A stretch of 64,000 bases of DNA from Micromonospora sp. NBC_01740 (GCF_035920365.1 NZ_CP109150.1:2480001-2544000), one strand, 5' to 3'. Positions 26,145 through 36,876 are shown, counted from the stretch's first letter. Notes: generated by a model not told the origin, from the sequence alone. Program-made: numbers and translations.

Positions 26145-26915
26145 ATGGTGAACGAGGTACTTCGGGTGGCGATGGCCGAGAAGGGCGAGACCGCCGAGTC
26201 GCTGGCGGAGAAGGTGGGTGTCGACCCGAAGACGGCGGGGCGGTGGCTCGCCTCGGGGCGGATCCCGCATCCCAGGACCCGGATCGCCGTCGCCGAGGTC
26301 CTCGGGCGCGACGCCGCCGAGCTGTGGCCCGAGCCGTTCCGCCGCCGCGACCTGCCGTGGTTCCGGCCGTGGGCCGAGCTGGAGCAGGACGCCGTCTCGA
26401 TCAGGTCTTACCAGCCATCGCTGGTGCCGGGCCTGCTCCAGACCGAGGGGTACGCCCGCGCGGTGCTGGCGACCGGCGGCCTGCTCCCGGCGGCCGAGGT
26501 GGACGAGATCGTGGGCGGCCGGCTGGCCCGGCAGGCGATCCTGGCCCGGGACGCCCCGCCCCAGCTCGTCGCCGTGATCGACGAGGTGGTGCTGCGCCGG
26601 CGGGTGGGGGACCGGGCGGTGATGGCCGGGCAGTTGGCCCACCTGCTGGCAATCGCCGCGCAGGAGCACGTGCAGGTGCGGGTGATCCCCGCCGAGACGC
26701 CGTGGCACACCGGGCTCGCCGGGCCGTTCGTGCTGATCCGCCTGCCCGACGGCGCCGAGACGGCCTATGTGGACAACCAGCTTCGCGGTCAGGTGGTGAC
26801 CGAGAGTGCCGACGTTGCTAGCCTGGGCGCGAGATGGGAGAGCGTCGCCGGCGAGGCGCTGCCGCGACGCAAGTCGATCGAGCTGATCGGGGAAGTGGCG
26901 ACGACATGGACATGA
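26145..26915 (+). CDS. XRE-family regulator with DUF5753 domain
   Basis: 256 residues. The N-terminal helix-turn-helix is ETAESLAEKVGVDPKTAGRW (about residues 12-31). The C-terminal DUF5753 domain begins WAELEQDAVSIRSYQPSLVP and includes GLLQTEGYARAVLA and HVQVRVIPAETPWHTGLAGP. Proteins of this build (WhiJ-like) are numerous in Streptomyces and Micromonospora, usually paired with a DUF397 or AbaA/BldB-like small protein whose effect they control. Here the DUF397 gene follows with a 10-base overlap. The start is ATG 26145 or GTG 26148. Confidence 0.92.
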   Translation: MVNEVLRVAMAEKGETAESLAEKVGVDPKTAGRWLASGRIPHPRTRIAVAEVLGRDAAELWPEPFRRRDLPWFRPWAELEQDAVSIRSYQPSLVPGLLQTEGYARAVLATGGLLPAAEVDEIVGGRLARQAILARDAPPQLVAVIDEVVLRRRVGDRAVMAGQLAHLLAIAAQEHVQVRVIPAETPWHTGLAGPFVLIRLPDGAETAYVDNQLRGQVVTESADVASLGARWESVAGEALPRRKSIELIGEVATTWT

Positions 26916-27106
26916 CCGACGCCCGCTGGCGCACCGCGACCCGCAGCAGCAACAACGGTGGCGACTGCGTCGAGGTGGCCGACAACCTGCCCGGTCGGGT
27001 GCTCGTGCGGGACAGCAAGGACCGCGCCGGGGGCGTGCTCACCTTCGCGCCGGACGCCTGGCGGGCGTTCGTCGGGTCGGCCGGCCGGCACGGGCGCGCC
27101 GGCTGA
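26906..27106 (+). CDS. DUF397 small protein
   Basis: 66 residues with the family core ARWRTATRSSNNGGDCVEVA, then VLVRDSKDRAGGVLTFAPDA and WRAFVGS. DUF397 proteins work with the upstream XRE/DUF5753 regulator; some pairs behave like toxin-antitoxin or developmental switches, but the biochemical activity is not settled. The ATG lies inside the end of the XRE gene, so translation is coupled. A long imperfect hairpin (27114-27167) ends the unit. Confidence 0.92.
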   Translation: MDMTDARWRTATRSSNNGGDCVEVADNLPGRVLVRDSKDRAGGVLTFAPDAWRAFVGSAGRHGRAG

Positions 27107-27113
27107 TCGGGGC

Positions 27114-27167
27114 GGTGCCCCAGGCGTACGCCTGCCCGCGCAGCGTGCGGCAGGCGAACGCCGCACC
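27114..27167 (+). terminator. Hairpin after the XRE/DUF397 pair
   Basis: GGCGTACGCCTGCC (27123-27136) pairs with 27149-27162 with one mismatch, and an outer GGTGC/GCACC (27114-27118, 27163-27167) extends the stem past a small bulge. Confidence 0.65.
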
Positions 27168-27373
27168 GGCGGGACAGGGCCGCCACCGCGACGGTCCGCA
27201 TCGCTCCCGTGGTCGAGCAGGATGTGGTCGCGTCATCGCCCTTCGCGCACGCTGATACCCGCCGTCCGTCGTCGCCGTCGGCCCATGCCAATATCTGTCG
27301 TTCACCGCACCTGACGTCCCGCCGGCGCGCCACTCCCGCCTGCCCGCCGACGATGACCCAGAGGAGTCGTCAC

Positions 27374-28558
27374 ATGCGAACTCCCCTCCGGCCCCTCACC
27401 CGGCGTGGGCTGCTGACCGGCGCCCTCGGCTCGGCGGCACTGCTGGCGGCGGGCGGCTCGCTGGCCGGCTGCGGCACCGAGGCCGCCACCCAGACGGAGG
27501 CCGGCTGCGTCAGCGAGGACCTGTCCGGCACCGAGAAGACGCTGACGTTCTCCAACTGGCCGCAGTACATGGACGTGGACGACGCCGACGCCGCCAAGCG
27601 GCCCACCCTGGACGCGTTCGTCGCGAAGAGTGGCATCCGGGTCGCCTACACCGAGGACATCAACGACAACAACGAGTTCTTCGGCAAGGTGCAGCACCAG
27701 CTCGCGGGATGCCAGCCCACCGGGCGGGACATCATGGTGCTCAGCGACTGGCTGACGGCGCGGATGATCCGGCTCGGCTGGGTCCAGAAGCTCGACCCGT
27801 CGAAGCTGCCCAACGTCCAGGCCAACCTGCTGTCCTCGCTGCGCAACCGGTCCTTCGACCCCTCGGACCACCTCGCCATCCCGTGGCAGTCGGGCCTGGC
27901 CGGTCTCGCCTACAACGGCCGGGTCGCCAGGGAGATCCGTACGGTCGACGAGCTGCTCACCCGCCCCGACCTCAGGGGCAGGGTGACCGCGCTGGCCGAG
28001 ATGAGCGACACCATGGGCCTGCTGCTCCAGTCGAACGGCCACGATCCGGCGTACTTCAGCGACGCCCAGTTCGACGACGCGCTCGCCAAGCTGAAGAAGG
28101 CCGTCGACTCGGGCCAGATCCGCCGGTTCACCGGCAACGACTACGCGCCGGCACTCGCCAAGGGCGACATCGCCGCCTGCATCGGCTGGTCCGGCGACGC
28201 CATCCAGCTCGGCTTCGAAGACGACAAGATCAAATTCGTCGTACCCGAGTCCGGGGCGATGCTCTGGTCGGACAACATGCTGGTGCCGAACAGGGCCACC
28301 CACAAGGGCAACGCCGAGAAACTCATCGACTACTACTACCAACCGGCGGTCGCCGCCCGGCTCGCGGCGTACGTCAACTACATCTGCCCCGTCAAGGGTG
28401 CGCAGGCCGAGATGGAGAAGATCGACCCGGCGCTGGCCGCCCACCCGTTGATCTTCCCCGACGACGCCATGCTCGCCAGAACGGCGGTCTTCATGGCGCT
28501 GGACGAGAAGCAGGAGCGCGAGTACGAGAGCAAGTTCCAGCGGGTCATCGGGGCGTGA
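27374..28558 (+). CDS. potD: ABC transporter solute-binding lipoprotein, polyamine type
   Basis: 394 residues. It is an extracellular binding protein of the spermidine/putrescine (PotD/PotF) family. The N-terminus has a twin-arginine pair (TRRGLLTGALG), a hydrophobic core and a lipobox LAGC, so it is probably exported folded and lipid-anchored. Family motifs include LTFSNWPQYMD near the mature start, AIPWQSGLAGLAYNGR, and ALAKGDIAACIGWSGDAIQL. Start ATG 27374 has AGAGGAG upstream. It is the first of four coupled genes (D-A-B-C order). The ligand is inferred from family; amino-acid-derived amines other than polyamines are possible. Confidence 0.9.
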   Translation: MRTPLRPLTRRGLLTGALGSAALLAAGGSLAGCGTEAATQTEAGCVSEDLSGTEKTLTFSNWPQYMDVDDADAAKRPTLDAFVAKSGIRVAYTEDINDNNEFFGKVQHQLAGCQPTGRDIMVLSDWLTARMIRLGWVQKLDPSKLPNVQANLLSSLRNRSFDPSDHLAIPWQSGLAGLAYNGRVAREIRTVDELLTRPDLRGRVTALAEMSDTMGLLLQSNGHDPAYFSDAQFDDALAKLKKAVDSGQIRRFTGNDYAPALAKGDIAACIGWSGDAIQLGFEDDKIKFVVPESGAMLWSDNMLVPNRATHKGNAEKLIDYYYQPAVAARLAAYVNYICPVKGAQAEMEKIDPALAAHPLIFPDDAMLARTAVFMALDEKQEREYESKFQRVIGA

Positions 28559-29730
28559 GCGGGATGGGCGGGACGACTGCGGAACGCGGGAGCCCGGCCG
28601 GCGACCTGCGGCTGGCGAACCTCACCAAGCGGTTCGGCGGCGTCACCGCGGTGGACGACCTCAACCTGACCGTCCCGCAGGGCTCGTACTTCGCCCTGCT
28701 CGGCCCGTCCGGCTGCGGCAAGACCACCACGCTGCGGATGATCGCCGGCCTGGAGGAGCCGACCGGGGGGCAGGTGCTGCTGGGCGAACGGGACGTCACC
28801 CGGCTGCGCCCGCACAAGCGGCCGGTGAACACCGTCTTCCAGAGCTACGCGCTCTTCCCGCACCTGGACGTCTTCGAGAACGTGGCGTTCGGCCTGCGCC
28901 GGCGGGGCATCCGCTCCGTCGACGACGAGGTCATGGGCATGCTCGCGCTGGTGCAGCTCGACGACCACGGCCGCCGCCGCCCCGCCGAGCTGTCCGGCGG
29001 GCAGCAGCAGCGCGTCGCGCTGGCCCGCGCCCTCGTCAACCGCCCGCAGGTGATGCTGCTGGACGAGCCGCTCGGCGCGCTGGACCTGAAGCTGCGCCGG
29101 CGGATGCAGCTCGAACTCAAGCGGATCCAGACCGAGGTCGGCATCACGTTCGTGCACGTCACCCACGACCAGGAGGAGGCCATGACGATGGCCGACACCG
29201 TCGCGGTGCTGAACGCCGGGCGGATCGAGCAGCTCGGCGCCCCCGCCGACCTCTACGAATACCCGGCCACGGCGTTCGTGGCGAACTTCCTCGGCCAGTC
29301 CAACCTGCTCGCCGGCGAGGCGGCCGGCGCGACCGGAGAGGAGGTGGCGGTGTCGGCGCACGGCCGCCGCTTCTCGGTGCCCGCCGGCCGGGCCCGGGTC
29401 GACCGGGGGCCGGTCCACCTGGGCGTACGCCCGGAGAAGCTGCACCTGGTCGACTCCGTCGACCAGGTCCCCGCCGGATGCCAGCACGTCACCGGGATCG
29501 TCACCGACGCCTCCTACGTGGGGGTGAGCACCCAGTACCTGCTGCGCACCGGCTGGGGTGGCGAGCTGACCGCGTTCGTGGCCAACAGCGGCACGGCCCG
29601 TCCGCTGCCCGTGGGCACGGAGGCGGCGGCGTACTGGGAGCCACGGCACGCCTTCCTGCTGCCCCGGGAAGCCGGCGGGCAGGACCGGACCGCTCCGGCG
29701 CGGGACGAGCCGGTCGGCGCACCCTCGTGA
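28555..29730 (+). CDS. potA: ABC transporter ATP-binding protein, polyamine type
   Basis: 391 residues from GTG 28555 (overlapping the previous stop); ATG 28564 is an alternative. The ATPase motifs are complete: Walker A LGPSGCGKTT, signature LSGGQQQRVALARALV, Walker B VMLLDEPLGALD, and the switch VTHDQEEAM. The C-terminal TOBE domain (about residues 285-370) is typical of the PotA/CysA/MalK importers. It energises uptake with the two permeases that follow. It overlaps potB by four bases. Confidence 0.93.
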   Translation: MSGMGGTTAERGSPAGDLRLANLTKRFGGVTAVDDLNLTVPQGSYFALLGPSGCGKTTTLRMIAGLEEPTGGQVLLGERDVTRLRPHKRPVNTVFQSYALFPHLDVFENVAFGLRRRGIRSVDDEVMGMLALVQLDDHGRRRPAELSGGQQQRVALARALVNRPQVMLLDEPLGALDLKLRRRMQLELKRIQTEVGITFVHVTHDQEEAMTMADTVAVLNAGRIEQLGAPADLYEYPATAFVANFLGQSNLLAGEAAGATGEEVAVSAHGRRFSVPAGRARVDRGPVHLGVRPEKLHLVDSVDQVPAGCQHVTGIVTDASYVGVSTQYLLRTGWGGELTAFVANSGTARPLPVGTEAAAYWEPRHAFLLPREAGGQDRTAPARDEPVGAPS

Positions 29731-30641
29731 GCGCCCCCGCGCGCCTGCCCAACGATGCCGCCCAGCCGTCGGCACCCGGACCGCCCCGCCCGCCCGGGCG
29801 GCACCGGCTCCTGCCGTACCTGCTGCTGCTGCCCGCGGCGGCGTGGCTGCTCGTCTTCTTCGCGGTGCCACTGCTCCAACTCGCCGCCGCCAGCCTCTAC
29901 GACCCCGCCGGCTCGCTCGCCACCGGGTACGCCATGACGTGGGCCTTCGGCAACTACCCGGACGCGCTCGCCGCGTACTGGCCGCAGTTCGGGCGGTCCT
30001 TCGGCTACGCGGGCGCCGCGCTGGTGCTGGCGCTGCTGGCCGGCTACCCGCTCGCGTACGCCATCGCGCGCAAGGCCGGCCGGTGGAAGAACCTGCTGCT
30101 GGTCTGCGTGGTCGCGCCGATGTTCACCAGCTTCCTGGTGCGCACGCTGGCGTGGAAGACCATACTGTCGGACAACGGCTGGCTCGTCGGGCTGCTGCGC
30201 GACGTGCACCTGCTCGCCCCCGACGGCCGGCTGCTGGCCACCCCCGTCGCGGTCGTGCTCGGCCTGACGTACAACTTCCTGCCCTTCCTGGTGCTGCCGC
30301 TGTACGCGAGCCTGGAGCGGCTGGACCCCCGGCTGCTGGAGGCGGCCGGCGACCTCTACGCCGGCCCGCTGCGGACCTTCCGCCGGGTCACCCTGCCGCT
30401 GTCCATGCCCGGCCTGGTCGCCGGCACGCTGCTGTTCTTCATCCCGGCCAGCGGCGACTACATCAACGCCGAACTGCTCGGCACCCCCAACGAGTACATG
30501 ATCGGCAACGTCATCGACTCGGCGTTCCTGGTCCGGCTGGACTACCCGCAGGGCGCGGCGCTGTCGTTCCTGCTGATGGCGGCAATCCTCGCGGTGGTCT
30601 TCGGCTACCTGCGCCGGACCGGCCCGGAGAAGGTCCTGTGA
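29727..30641 (+). CDS. potB: ABC transporter permease, polyamine type (PotB)
   Basis: 304 residues. A Pro-rich cytoplasmic N-terminus (about 30 residues) precedes six hydrophobic segments. The coupling-loop motif of binding-protein-dependent permeases reads EAAGDLYAGPLRTFRRVTLP, followed by LSMPGLVAGTLLF. The GTG start overlaps the potA stop (GTGA). It pairs with potC to form the membrane channel. Confidence 0.9.
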   Translation: MSAPARLPNDAAQPSAPGPPRPPGRHRLLPYLLLLPAAAWLLVFFAVPLLQLAAASLYDPAGSLATGYAMTWAFGNYPDALAAYWPQFGRSFGYAGAALVLALLAGYPLAYAIARKAGRWKNLLLVCVVAPMFTSFLVRTLAWKTILSDNGWLVGLLRDVHLLAPDGRLLATPVAVVLGLTYNFLPFLVLPLYASLERLDPRLLEAAGDLYAGPLRTFRRVTLPLSMPGLVAGTLLFFIPASGDYINAELLGTPNEYMIGNVIDSAFLVRLDYPQGAALSFLLMAAILAVVFGYLRRTGPEKVL

Positions 30642-30696
30642 GCGCGAGGAGTGCAGCGCAGCGGAGCCCCGCAGTCGTGAGCGAGGGGTTGGCACC
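30642..30696 (+). repeat. 55-bp operon spacer, possible dispersed repeat
   Basis: The only real gap in the pot operon. It contains GAGCGCGAGGAGTGCAGCGC, then CCCCGCAGTC and GTGAGCGAGG. I recall similar linkers between genes in Micromonosporaceae, but no second copy was seen in this window. Confidence 0.35.
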
Positions 30697-31500
30697 GTGA
30701 GTGCGCGGATCTTCCGCTGGCTGGCCGATCGTTGGGTGGCGGGCGTGGCGCTGCTGGTGCTCGGTTACCTCCTCCTGCCGATCGCCGTGGTCGCCGCCCT
30801 CTCCTTCAACCGCCCCTCCAGCCGCCTGTCGTACGACTTCGACCAGTTCACCCTCGACAACTGGCGCAACCCGTGCGCCACCTCCGACATGTGCGACGCG
30901 GTGGTGCGCAGCGTCCAGATCGGCTTCATCGCGACCGTGGTCGCCACGGTGCTCGGCACTCTGATGGCGTTCGCGCTGGCGCGGCACCGGTTCCGTGGCC
31001 GTTCCGGGATCGACGTGCTGATCTTCCTGCCGATGGCCACCCCCGAACTGGTGATGGGCACCTCGCTGCTGGCCCTCTTCGTCTCCGCCGGGGTGCCGCA
31101 GGGCTTCTGGACCGTCGTCGTCGCGCACGTCATGTTCTGCCTGTCGTTCGTGGTGGTCACCGTCAGGGCGCGGCTGGTCGGGATGGACCCCCGGCTGGAG
31201 GAGGCCGCGATGGACCTCTACGCGAGCGAGTGGCAGACCTTCCGGCGGATCACCCTGCCGCTGGCGCTGCCCGGCATCGTGGCCGCCGCGCTGCTCGCGT
31301 TCTCGCTCTCCTTCGACGACTTCATCGTCACGAACTTCAACGCCGGCACCACCGTCACGTTCCCCATGTACGTCTGGGGCGCCGCCCAGCGGGGCATCCC
31401 GCCGCAGGTCAACGTCATCGGCACCGCCATGTTCCTGCTCGCGCTACTACTGGTGCTCCCCGCCACCCTACGAACGAGAAGAGCCCCTCGCCGCGCGTGA
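30697..31500 (+). CDS. potC: ABC transporter permease, polyamine type (PotC)
   Basis: 267 residues, six hydrophobic segments. The coupling-loop motif reads EEAAMDLYASEWQTFRRITL with PLALPGIVAAALLAF after it, and SLSFDDFIVTNFNAG is characteristic of PotC. It completes the importer with potD, potA and potB. The stop codon lies inside the hairpin that separates it from the convergent protease gene. Confidence 0.9.
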   Translation: MSARIFRWLADRWVAGVALLVLGYLLLPIAVVAALSFNRPSSRLSYDFDQFTLDNWRNPCATSDMCDAVVRSVQIGFIATVVATVLGTLMAFALARHRFRGRSGIDVLIFLPMATPELVMGTSLLALFVSAGVPQGFWTVVVAHVMFCLSFVVVTVRARLVGMDPRLEEAAMDLYASEWQTFRRITLPLALPGIVAAALLAFSLSFDDFIVTNFNAGTTVTFPMYVWGAAQRGIPPQVNVIGTAMFLLALLLVLPATLRTRRAPRRA

Positions 31501-31515
31501 GCGGTGGCGAGGGGC
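31483..31515. terminator. Hairpin spanning the potC stop codon
   Basis: GCCCCTCGCC (31483-31492) pairs perfectly with 31506-31515 around a 13-base loop that contains the potC TGA. It is followed by the end of the convergent protease gene. Confidence 0.75.
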
Positions 31516-31549
31516 CCTTCGGTGCGGCCGTGCCTGGAGCTGACGGTCC

Positions 31550-33493
<1,944 letters not shown>

Positions 33494-33665
33494 CCCTCGG
33501 GTGTTCCTCTCGCTACACGACGGCGGGTGCGCCATCGATCGCAATTGATCAAAGTGAGCAAGAGCGTAGGGCCTCCACGGCAAAATGTGGAGACGTGAGG
33601 GGGACTTGTATTAGGGGTGCGGACTGCGGTAATGGATCAGCCGGGCTCACTGCCACGTGGAGGTC

Positions 33666-33671
33666 TACGCT
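33666..33671 (+). promoter_or_regulatory. -10 of the aldehyde dehydrogenase gene
   Basis: TACGCT is followed by seven bases and GTG 33679, with no ribosome binding site. Confidence 0.5.
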
Positions 33672-33678
33672 GCTGCGT

Positions 33679-35118
33679 GTGGACCCGGTCGCCTTTCATG
33701 TCGCCTCCCGCCCCGCACACGGCGAGGGCGAGCTGACCGTCCACCACCCGTACGACGGGCGCGTCGTCGGTCGTACCACCCTCGCCACCGCCGGCCAGGT
33801 CGAAGCGGCCGTCGCGGCAGCCGCCGGGGTGGCCGCGGAGGTCGCGGCCCTGCCCGCCCACGCCCGCGCGGCGGCCCTGGACCACGTGTCCCGGCGGCTC
33901 GCCGAGCGGGCCGAGGAGTTCGCGCGGCTGATCACCGCCGAGAACGGCAAGCCGTTGAAGTGGGCCCGCGCCGAGGTCGGCCGCGCCGTCTCGACCTTCC
34001 GCTGGGCCGCCGAGGAGGCCCGGCGCTTCTCCGGCGAGCTGCAACGCCTCGACACCGACCCCGCCGCCACCGGGCGGATCGCCCTGGTCCGGCGGGCGCC
34101 CAAGGGGCCGGTGCTCGGCATCGCGCCGTTCAACTTCCCGCTGAACCTCGTCGCGCACAAGGTCGCCCCGGCCATCGCGGTCGGCGCCCCGATCATCGTC
34201 AAGCCCGCCCCCGCCACCCCGCTGTCGGCGCTGCTGCTGGGCGAGCTGCTCGCCGAGACCGACCTGCCGGAGGGGACGTTCTCGGTCCTGCCGCTACCGA
34301 ACGAGCGCGCCGCCGAGCTGGTCACCGACCCCCGGCTGCCGGTGGTCTCGTTCACTGGCTCCGGGCCGGTCGGCGCGGCGATCCGCCGCTCGGTGCCCGA
34401 GAAGCACGTCACCCTGGAGCTGGGCGGCAACGCCGCCGCCGTGATCTGCGAGGACTGGAACACCGCCGAGGACCTGACCTTCGCCGCGCACCGCATCGCG
34501 ACGTTCTCCAACTACCAGGCCGGCCAGTCGTGCATCGCCGTGCAGCGGGTCTACGTGCACGAATGGCTCTACGACGCGTTCCTGCCCCGCCTCGTCGCGG
34601 CGGTGCAGGAGCTGCGGGTCGGCGACCCGTCCGACCCCCTCACCGACGTCGGGCCGCTGATCTCCGCCGACGCCGCCCGCCGGGTCGAGGCGTGGGTGGA
34701 CGAGGCCGTCACCGCCGGCGCCACCATCGAGCTGGGCGGCCGGCGCGACGGCGCGACCTACCCGCCGACCGTGCTCTCCGGCGTGCCGGCGGACGCCAGG
34801 GTCTGCGCCGAGGAGGTCTTCGGGCCCGTGCTGGTGGTCGCCCGCGTCGCGCACGACCAGGCCGCGTTCGCCGCCGTCAACGACTCGGCGTACGGGTTGC
34901 AGGCGGGGGTCTTCACTCACCGCCTCGACACGGCCTTCGCGGCGCACCGCGCCCTGGAGGTGGGCGGGGTGATCGTCGGCGACGTGCCGTCGTACCGGGC
35001 CGACCAGATGCCGTACGGCGGGGTGAAGGGCAGCGGCGTCGGGCGGGAGGGCGTGCGCAGCGCCATGGAGGACTACACGGAGCCCCGGGTCATGGTGCTG
35101 ACCGGCCTGTCGCTGTAG
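33679..35118 (+). CDS. NAD(P)-dependent aldehyde dehydrogenase
   Basis: 479 residues. It oxidises an aldehyde to the acid. Catalytic residues are visible: C285 in NYQAGQSCIAVQRV and the general base E247 in VTLELGGNAA. NAD(P)-binding motifs include IAPFNFPLNLVAHKVAPAIA and SFTGSGPVG. The sequence is closest in style to succinate-semialdehyde or glyceraldehyde-3-phosphate (non-phosphorylating) types. With the polyamine importer 2 kb away a role in polyamine-derived aldehyde oxidation is possible, but the two are separated by the protease gene and this is inference. It ends 10 bp from the convergent deaminase gene. Confidence 0.9.
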   Translation: MDPVAFHVASRPAHGEGELTVHHPYDGRVVGRTTLATAGQVEAAVAAAAGVAAEVAALPAHARAAALDHVSRRLAERAEEFARLITAENGKPLKWARAEVGRAVSTFRWAAEEARRFSGELQRLDTDPAATGRIALVRRAPKGPVLGIAPFNFPLNLVAHKVAPAIAVGAPIIVKPAPATPLSALLLGELLAETDLPEGTFSVLPLPNERAAELVTDPRLPVVSFTGSGPVGAAIRRSVPEKHVTLELGGNAAAVICEDWNTAEDLTFAAHRIATFSNYQAGQSCIAVQRVYVHEWLYDAFLPRLVAAVQELRVGDPSDPLTDVGPLISADAARRVEAWVDEAVTAGATIELGGRRDGATYPPTVLSGVPADARVCAEEVFGPVLVVARVAHDQAAFAAVNDSAYGLQAGVFTHRLDTAFAAHRALEVGGVIVGDVPSYRADQMPYGGVKGSGVGREGVRSAMEDYTEPRVMVLTGLSL

Positions 35119-35128
35119 CGGCGGCCGC

Positions 35129-36382
35129 TCACCAGGTGCCGTCGTCGCGTACGCGGGCCGGCGCCCGGCCGAGCAGCAGGGTGGTCAGCGCGGCGTCGAT
35201 GTCGTCGCCGAGGAACCACTCGCCGGCCTGGTCCAGCGCGAAGACCCGCCCCCGCTCGTCGACGGCGAGGATGCTCTCCTGCCGCTCGGTGCCGATGGGG
35301 AAGAGCCGTACGCCGAGCACGGCCGCGAAGTCGGCCAGCGTGTCGGCGGTGTGCGCGACCTGTCGTGGACGGATGTCGAAGCGGGAGATCCAGACCTGCT
35401 CGCCGGGGCCGCGTCGCGCGCCCACCAGGCTCGGGAAGGCGGTGAGTGTCGACAAGACCGCGGGGAAGTCGGGATGCGCGGACGTCTCACCCCGGACGGC
35501 ACCGACGTCCCTGATGGCGGACAGGGCGACGATCTCGTCCCCGAAGTGCGGCCGCCAGCCAGCCGCGACGAGTGCCTGCGCGACGTCCGGATCAAACCGG
35601 CCCGGGACCGGGTCGGGCTGCGGGTCCGGCTGCCACGGCATCGTGAAGGCCCGATCGGACCAGGGCAGCACATGGAAGTCCACAAGGGTGTCCACACAGG
35701 AGTCGCACGGGCGGTCGGCGAGGCCGCCGTTCGGATCGCCCGGCTCGCGCACCCGATGGACCTCGAACCGGGCGGTCTCCAGGATGTCCTGCGCGTCGGC
35801 CATGCCGAGCGGCGCGATGCCCTCGGCGGCGCGGTGGTGGTCGTAGTGGTGCAGAACGTCGGAGACGACGATCAGCTCGGCGTGCCGGTCGCCGCCGCGT
35901 ACGAGGTGGCCGGCGGGTTGCTCGTCCAGGTAGGAGCGCAGGAGCGGGTGGTGGTTGAGGGTGACGTCGCCCTTGGCGCCCTGCGCGCGGAAGAGTCGTC
36001 CCCCGACCGTCAGGTGCGCCGCCGTGTTGGGGGTCGGCAGGCGGTGGATCTCGCGGAGCAGTTGGCTGGCGGGATCGACGGTGCGGGGCACGCCGGGGCC
36101 CTGCGGGCGGCTGCGGCGGTACATCTGCGCGACCGCGTCGGTCGGCACGCGCGGCCAGGTGGTCACCTCGCCGGTGAGCTTGTCGACGACGGTGGTGGGC
36201 AGGTCGCCGGGCATCGTGTTCGCCTCGCCGGGCATCGTGCTCGCCTCGACGGGCACGGTGGAGGTGATGACGTAGCCGAGGTCGAACTCGTCGATGTTGG
36301 GGTGGCAGTCGTGTCCCAGGCGTTGTGACTCGCGGCGGGCCCACACGGCGGCGAGTTGCTCGGCCTGCTGGCGATCGATCAC
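35129..36382 (-). CDS. YrhB-like / YwqJ-type deaminase / SUKH-3 fusion protein
   Basis: 417 residues, apparently three domains. Residues 1-90 resemble the YrhB-type immunity fold (MIDRQQAEQLAAVW; VVDKLTGEVTTW). Residues 95-245 resemble the YwqJ deaminase of polymorphic toxins, with the zinc-site pattern H167-A-E169 (RHAELIVVSD) and P-C226-x2-C229 (RPCDSCVDTL). Residues 262-417 resemble a SUKH-3 immunity domain (GRFDPDVAQALVAAGW; LFPIGTERQESILAVDERGR; FLGDDIDAAL). A toxin-like deaminase between two immunity-like domains may be self-neutralised or act as an intracellular nucleic-acid deaminase or immunity hub. It is transcribed away from the YbaB-WXG100-toxin operon 74 bp upstream. GTG 36382 follows TACTTT by six bases. 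Confidence 0.8.
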   Translation of the reverse strand: MIDRQQAEQLAAVWARRESQRLGHDCHPNIDEFDLGYVITSTVPVEASTMPGEANTMPGDLPTTVVDKLTGEVTTWPRVPTDAVAQMYRRSRPQGPGVPRTVDPASQLLREIHRLPTPNTAAHLTVGGRLFRAQGAKGDVTLNHHPLLRSYLDEQPAGHLVRGGDRHAELIVVSDVLHHYDHHRAAEGIAPLGMADAQDILETARFEVHRVREPGDPNGGLADRPCDSCVDTLVDFHVLPWSDRAFTMPWQPDPQPDPVPGRFDPDVAQALVAAGWRPHFGDEIVALSAIRDVGAVRGETSAHPDFPAVLSTLTAFPSLVGARRGPGEQVWISRFDIRPRQVAHTADTLADFAAVLGVRLFPIGTERQESILAVDERGRVFALDQAGEWFLGDDIDAALTTLLLGRAPARVRDDGTW

Positions 36383-36388
36383 GGCTTG

Positions 36389-36394
36389 AAAGTA
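36389..36394 (-). promoter_or_regulatory. Leaderless -10 of the deaminase fusion gene
   Basis: TACTTT on the minus strand is followed by CAAGCC and then GTG 36382. Confidence 0.55.
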
Positions 36395-36422
36395 CCGGAC
36401 CCCACGGATTCGTGGCGCCCGG

Positions 36423-36428
36423 TATGGT
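36423..36428 (+). promoter_or_regulatory. Candidate -10 of the toxin operon
   Basis: TATGGT lies about 30 bases before the YbaB-like start, whose leader carries GGGGGAGGG. Confidence 0.4.
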
Positions 36429-36456
36429 TCGCCCTACCGACGGTAACCGGGGGAGG

Positions 36457-36876
36457 GTGGCGTTGGCCGAGAGTGTGGACCGGGACGCCAATCGCGCGCT
36501 GCGGGCGCGGTTCGACGAGGTGTACGGGGACTACCAGCGACTGAGGTCCGGTCTGGACGAGCTGCAGGGCCGGCTCGCCGAACTACGGGTGACCGAGCGC
36601 TCCGAGGACGGTCAGGTGACTGCCACCGCCGGTGCCCGTGGCGAGCTGATCTCGGTCGAGCTGCACCCCTCCGTCTTCCACGACCGGGACGCGAAGGCGT
36701 TGAGCCGGAAGATCACCGCGACCGTCCACCTGGCCGGCGCTGCGGCGGTCGCCGCCACCCAGGAACTCGTGGCCGGCTACCTGCCCGCCGGCTCCGGGGC
36801 GACGGACTTCCTGCGTACGGGTGACTTCGGTTCGTTGCTGGGCCGGGCCGACGCCGTGCTGCGCCGGGGCGAGTGA
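36457..36876 (+). CDS. YbaB/EbfC-like protein of the WXG100 locus
   Basis: About 139 residues. A helical N-terminus ([20 protein letters not shown]) leads into the YbaB/EbfC-like core [20 protein letters not shown]. Such proteins accompany WXG100 genes in actinobacteria (EspL in mycobacterial ESX-1 is one) and are thought to act as chaperones or assembly factors in the cytoplasm, not as general nucleoid proteins. The start is GTG 36457 or TTG 36463; the GGAGGG spacing favours the latter slightly. The stop overlaps the WXG100 start, so translation is coupled. Confidence 0.8.
   Translation: MALAESVDRDANRALRARFDEVYGDYQRLRSGLDELQGRLAELRVTERSEDGQVTATAGARGELISVELHPSVFHDRDAKALSRKITATVHLAGAAAVAATQELVAGYLPAGSGATDFLRTGDFGSLLGRADAVLRRGE

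Noticed and set aside
33494..33583. Upstream extension of the subtilisin gene
   Set aside because: The extension would bury the signal peptide; ATG 33493 gives a normal secreted pre-pro-protease.
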